Shown: piece by piece, positions 53,503-53,898 of the stretch
Layout of the letters: every line of letters starts with the position of its first letter
Position numbering within the stretch: the stretch's first letter is position 1
Source of the DNA: Acidobacteriota bacterium
GTDB taxonomy: Bacteria; Acidobacteriota; Terriglobia; 2-12-FULL-54-10
Reading direction: 5' to 3'
Length of the DNA: 53,898 bases
NCBI GenBank assembly: GCA_016191085.1
Contig: JACPPJ010000011.1
Location: 1 to 53,898 of the forward strand
Position numbers and translations under genes: made by a program
Notes under the pieces: generated by a model
What the model saw: only the letters and a program-made list of their open reading frames with translations
Database searches by the model: none
What the model was told of the DNA's origin: nothing

Positions 53503-53685
53503 GTACGCTCGTTACCCGAGTCGCACGGTGGCGATATACCAGCCGCGGCTGTTACCGCCTTTGCGCGAAATGAGGACCGCGACCGCGTCCTGCAGGCGGG
53601 CTATCAAGCGCATGTGGCCAAGCCGGTCACGTCTTCCGCATTGATCAGCACCGTTGCCAGGCTGTGTCGAAAAGGCCTACCGTGA
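53503..53685 (+). pseudogene. C-terminal stump of a receiver domain
   Basis: Read in the frame from about 53503 (LIKNVRSLPESHGGDIPAAA), the sequence gives VTAFARNEDRDRVLQAGYQAHVAKP, then LISTVARLCRKGLP and a stop at 53683-53685. This is the second half of the receiver usually attached to this class of hybrid kinase (T-A-F/Y-A, HVAKP with the Lys). The first half with the phospho-Asp is gone, and the stump is out of frame with the kinase stop at 53494. It shows the kinase was once a hybrid that lost about 200 bases. Confidence 0.85.
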
Positions 53686-53715
53686 TCAGATGGACTTATG
53701 AGTGGCACTTACTCT

Positions 53716-53898
53716 GTGCTGGGTCAGTTTGAATTTCGGCGCTTCTGATCCGTGAAATCCGGAAGGGCATGGCTTCAGCCATGCCGAAACGGAATGTACC
53801 GACGCGGCTTTAGCCGCTGAGGTTTGCACCTCAGGCGCTGAAGCGCCTCGCTTTGCTAATTGTACCGGCACGACTGAAGTCGTGCCCTTCCGTTTTCA
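53716..53898 (-). repeat. Repeat B, copy 2, cut by window edge
   Basis: The sequence is nearly identical to 25983-26168 in inverted orientation, including the terminal TTCAAACTG side and all hairpins. Small differences include the absence of a few bases near the GAGGT/ACCTC hairpin. The window ends inside it at the GAAAACGG part. Confidence 0.9.

Noticed and set aside
1-53898. CRISPR arrays, prophage or integrative element
   Set aside because: No regularly spaced direct repeats, cas genes, integrase, capsid or terminase genes were seen.

Overview
The window reads as chromosomal DNA of an acidobacterium, probably near Bryobacterales/Solibacter. This is inferred from gene content: DUF4097, SpoIVB/S55-like, DUF1059, DUF1326 and DUF302 proteins, several stand-alone receiver domains and Crp/Fnr regulators, a FadN-type fatty-acid enzyme, and two families of dispersed hairpin repeats. 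No rRNA, tRNA, CRISPR array or complete prophage was seen. Both ends lie inside dispersed repeats: the left end in the right half of repeat A, the right end in a copy of repeat B. The window may therefore be a whole contig whose assembly stopped at repeats.

Layout. 1-2,135: repeat A, a decayed IS630 transposase, and an outer-membrane barrel gene broken by a TGA just after its signal peptide. 2,158-5,211: a compact sulfur-related operon of TlpA-like thioredoxin, Cys-rich/TusA-like protein, DsrE-like protein, and a TusA-like domain fused to a cobalamin-independent methionine-synthase catalytic domain. 5,322-10,032: Ig-like secreted protein, DUF1059, cold-shock protein, DUF1326 protein and DEAD-box helicase. 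10,206-15,707: nitronate monooxygenase, B12-binding radical SAM enzyme, receiver protein, Crp/Fnr regulator and a small secreted protein. 15,956-22,815: DUF302 gene and a tightly overlapped efflux operon arsR-tolC-mfp-rnd-DUF2892, with a palindromic candidate operator upstream. 23,267-25,751: two Crp/Fnr regulators, a STAS protein and a degenerate receiver. 26,252-33,330: outer-membrane protein, aspartate kinase, thiolase, receiver and FadN-type enzyme. 33,438-39,904: secreted protein, shikimate kinase, DUF4097/anti-sigma/ECF-sigma operon, large beta-propeller protein and two small genes. 40,168-43,756: S55-like protease with apparently permuted motif order, DUF1259 and PilZ proteins. 43,953-47,004: methyltransferase, and divergent from it two tandem fluoride (crcB-motif) riboswitches with a terminator, leading a CPA2 antiporter and a UspA protein. 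47,065-50,564: leuS and nfo joined by a GTGA overlap. 50,834-53,685: receiver protein and a sensor kinase carrying a frameshift and the stump of a receiver domain.

The two most interesting systems are the TusA/DsrE/TusA-MetE operon, a possible sulfur-carrier-coupled thiol methyltransferase, and the tandem fluoride aptamers, whose stems and pseudoknots covary between copies and whose second pseudoknot strand is shared with a terminator. Other points of note are the nonsense codon in the barrel gene, the S55 motif order, the repeat elements with conserved hairpins but changed sequence, and the degenerate receiver/STAS pair.
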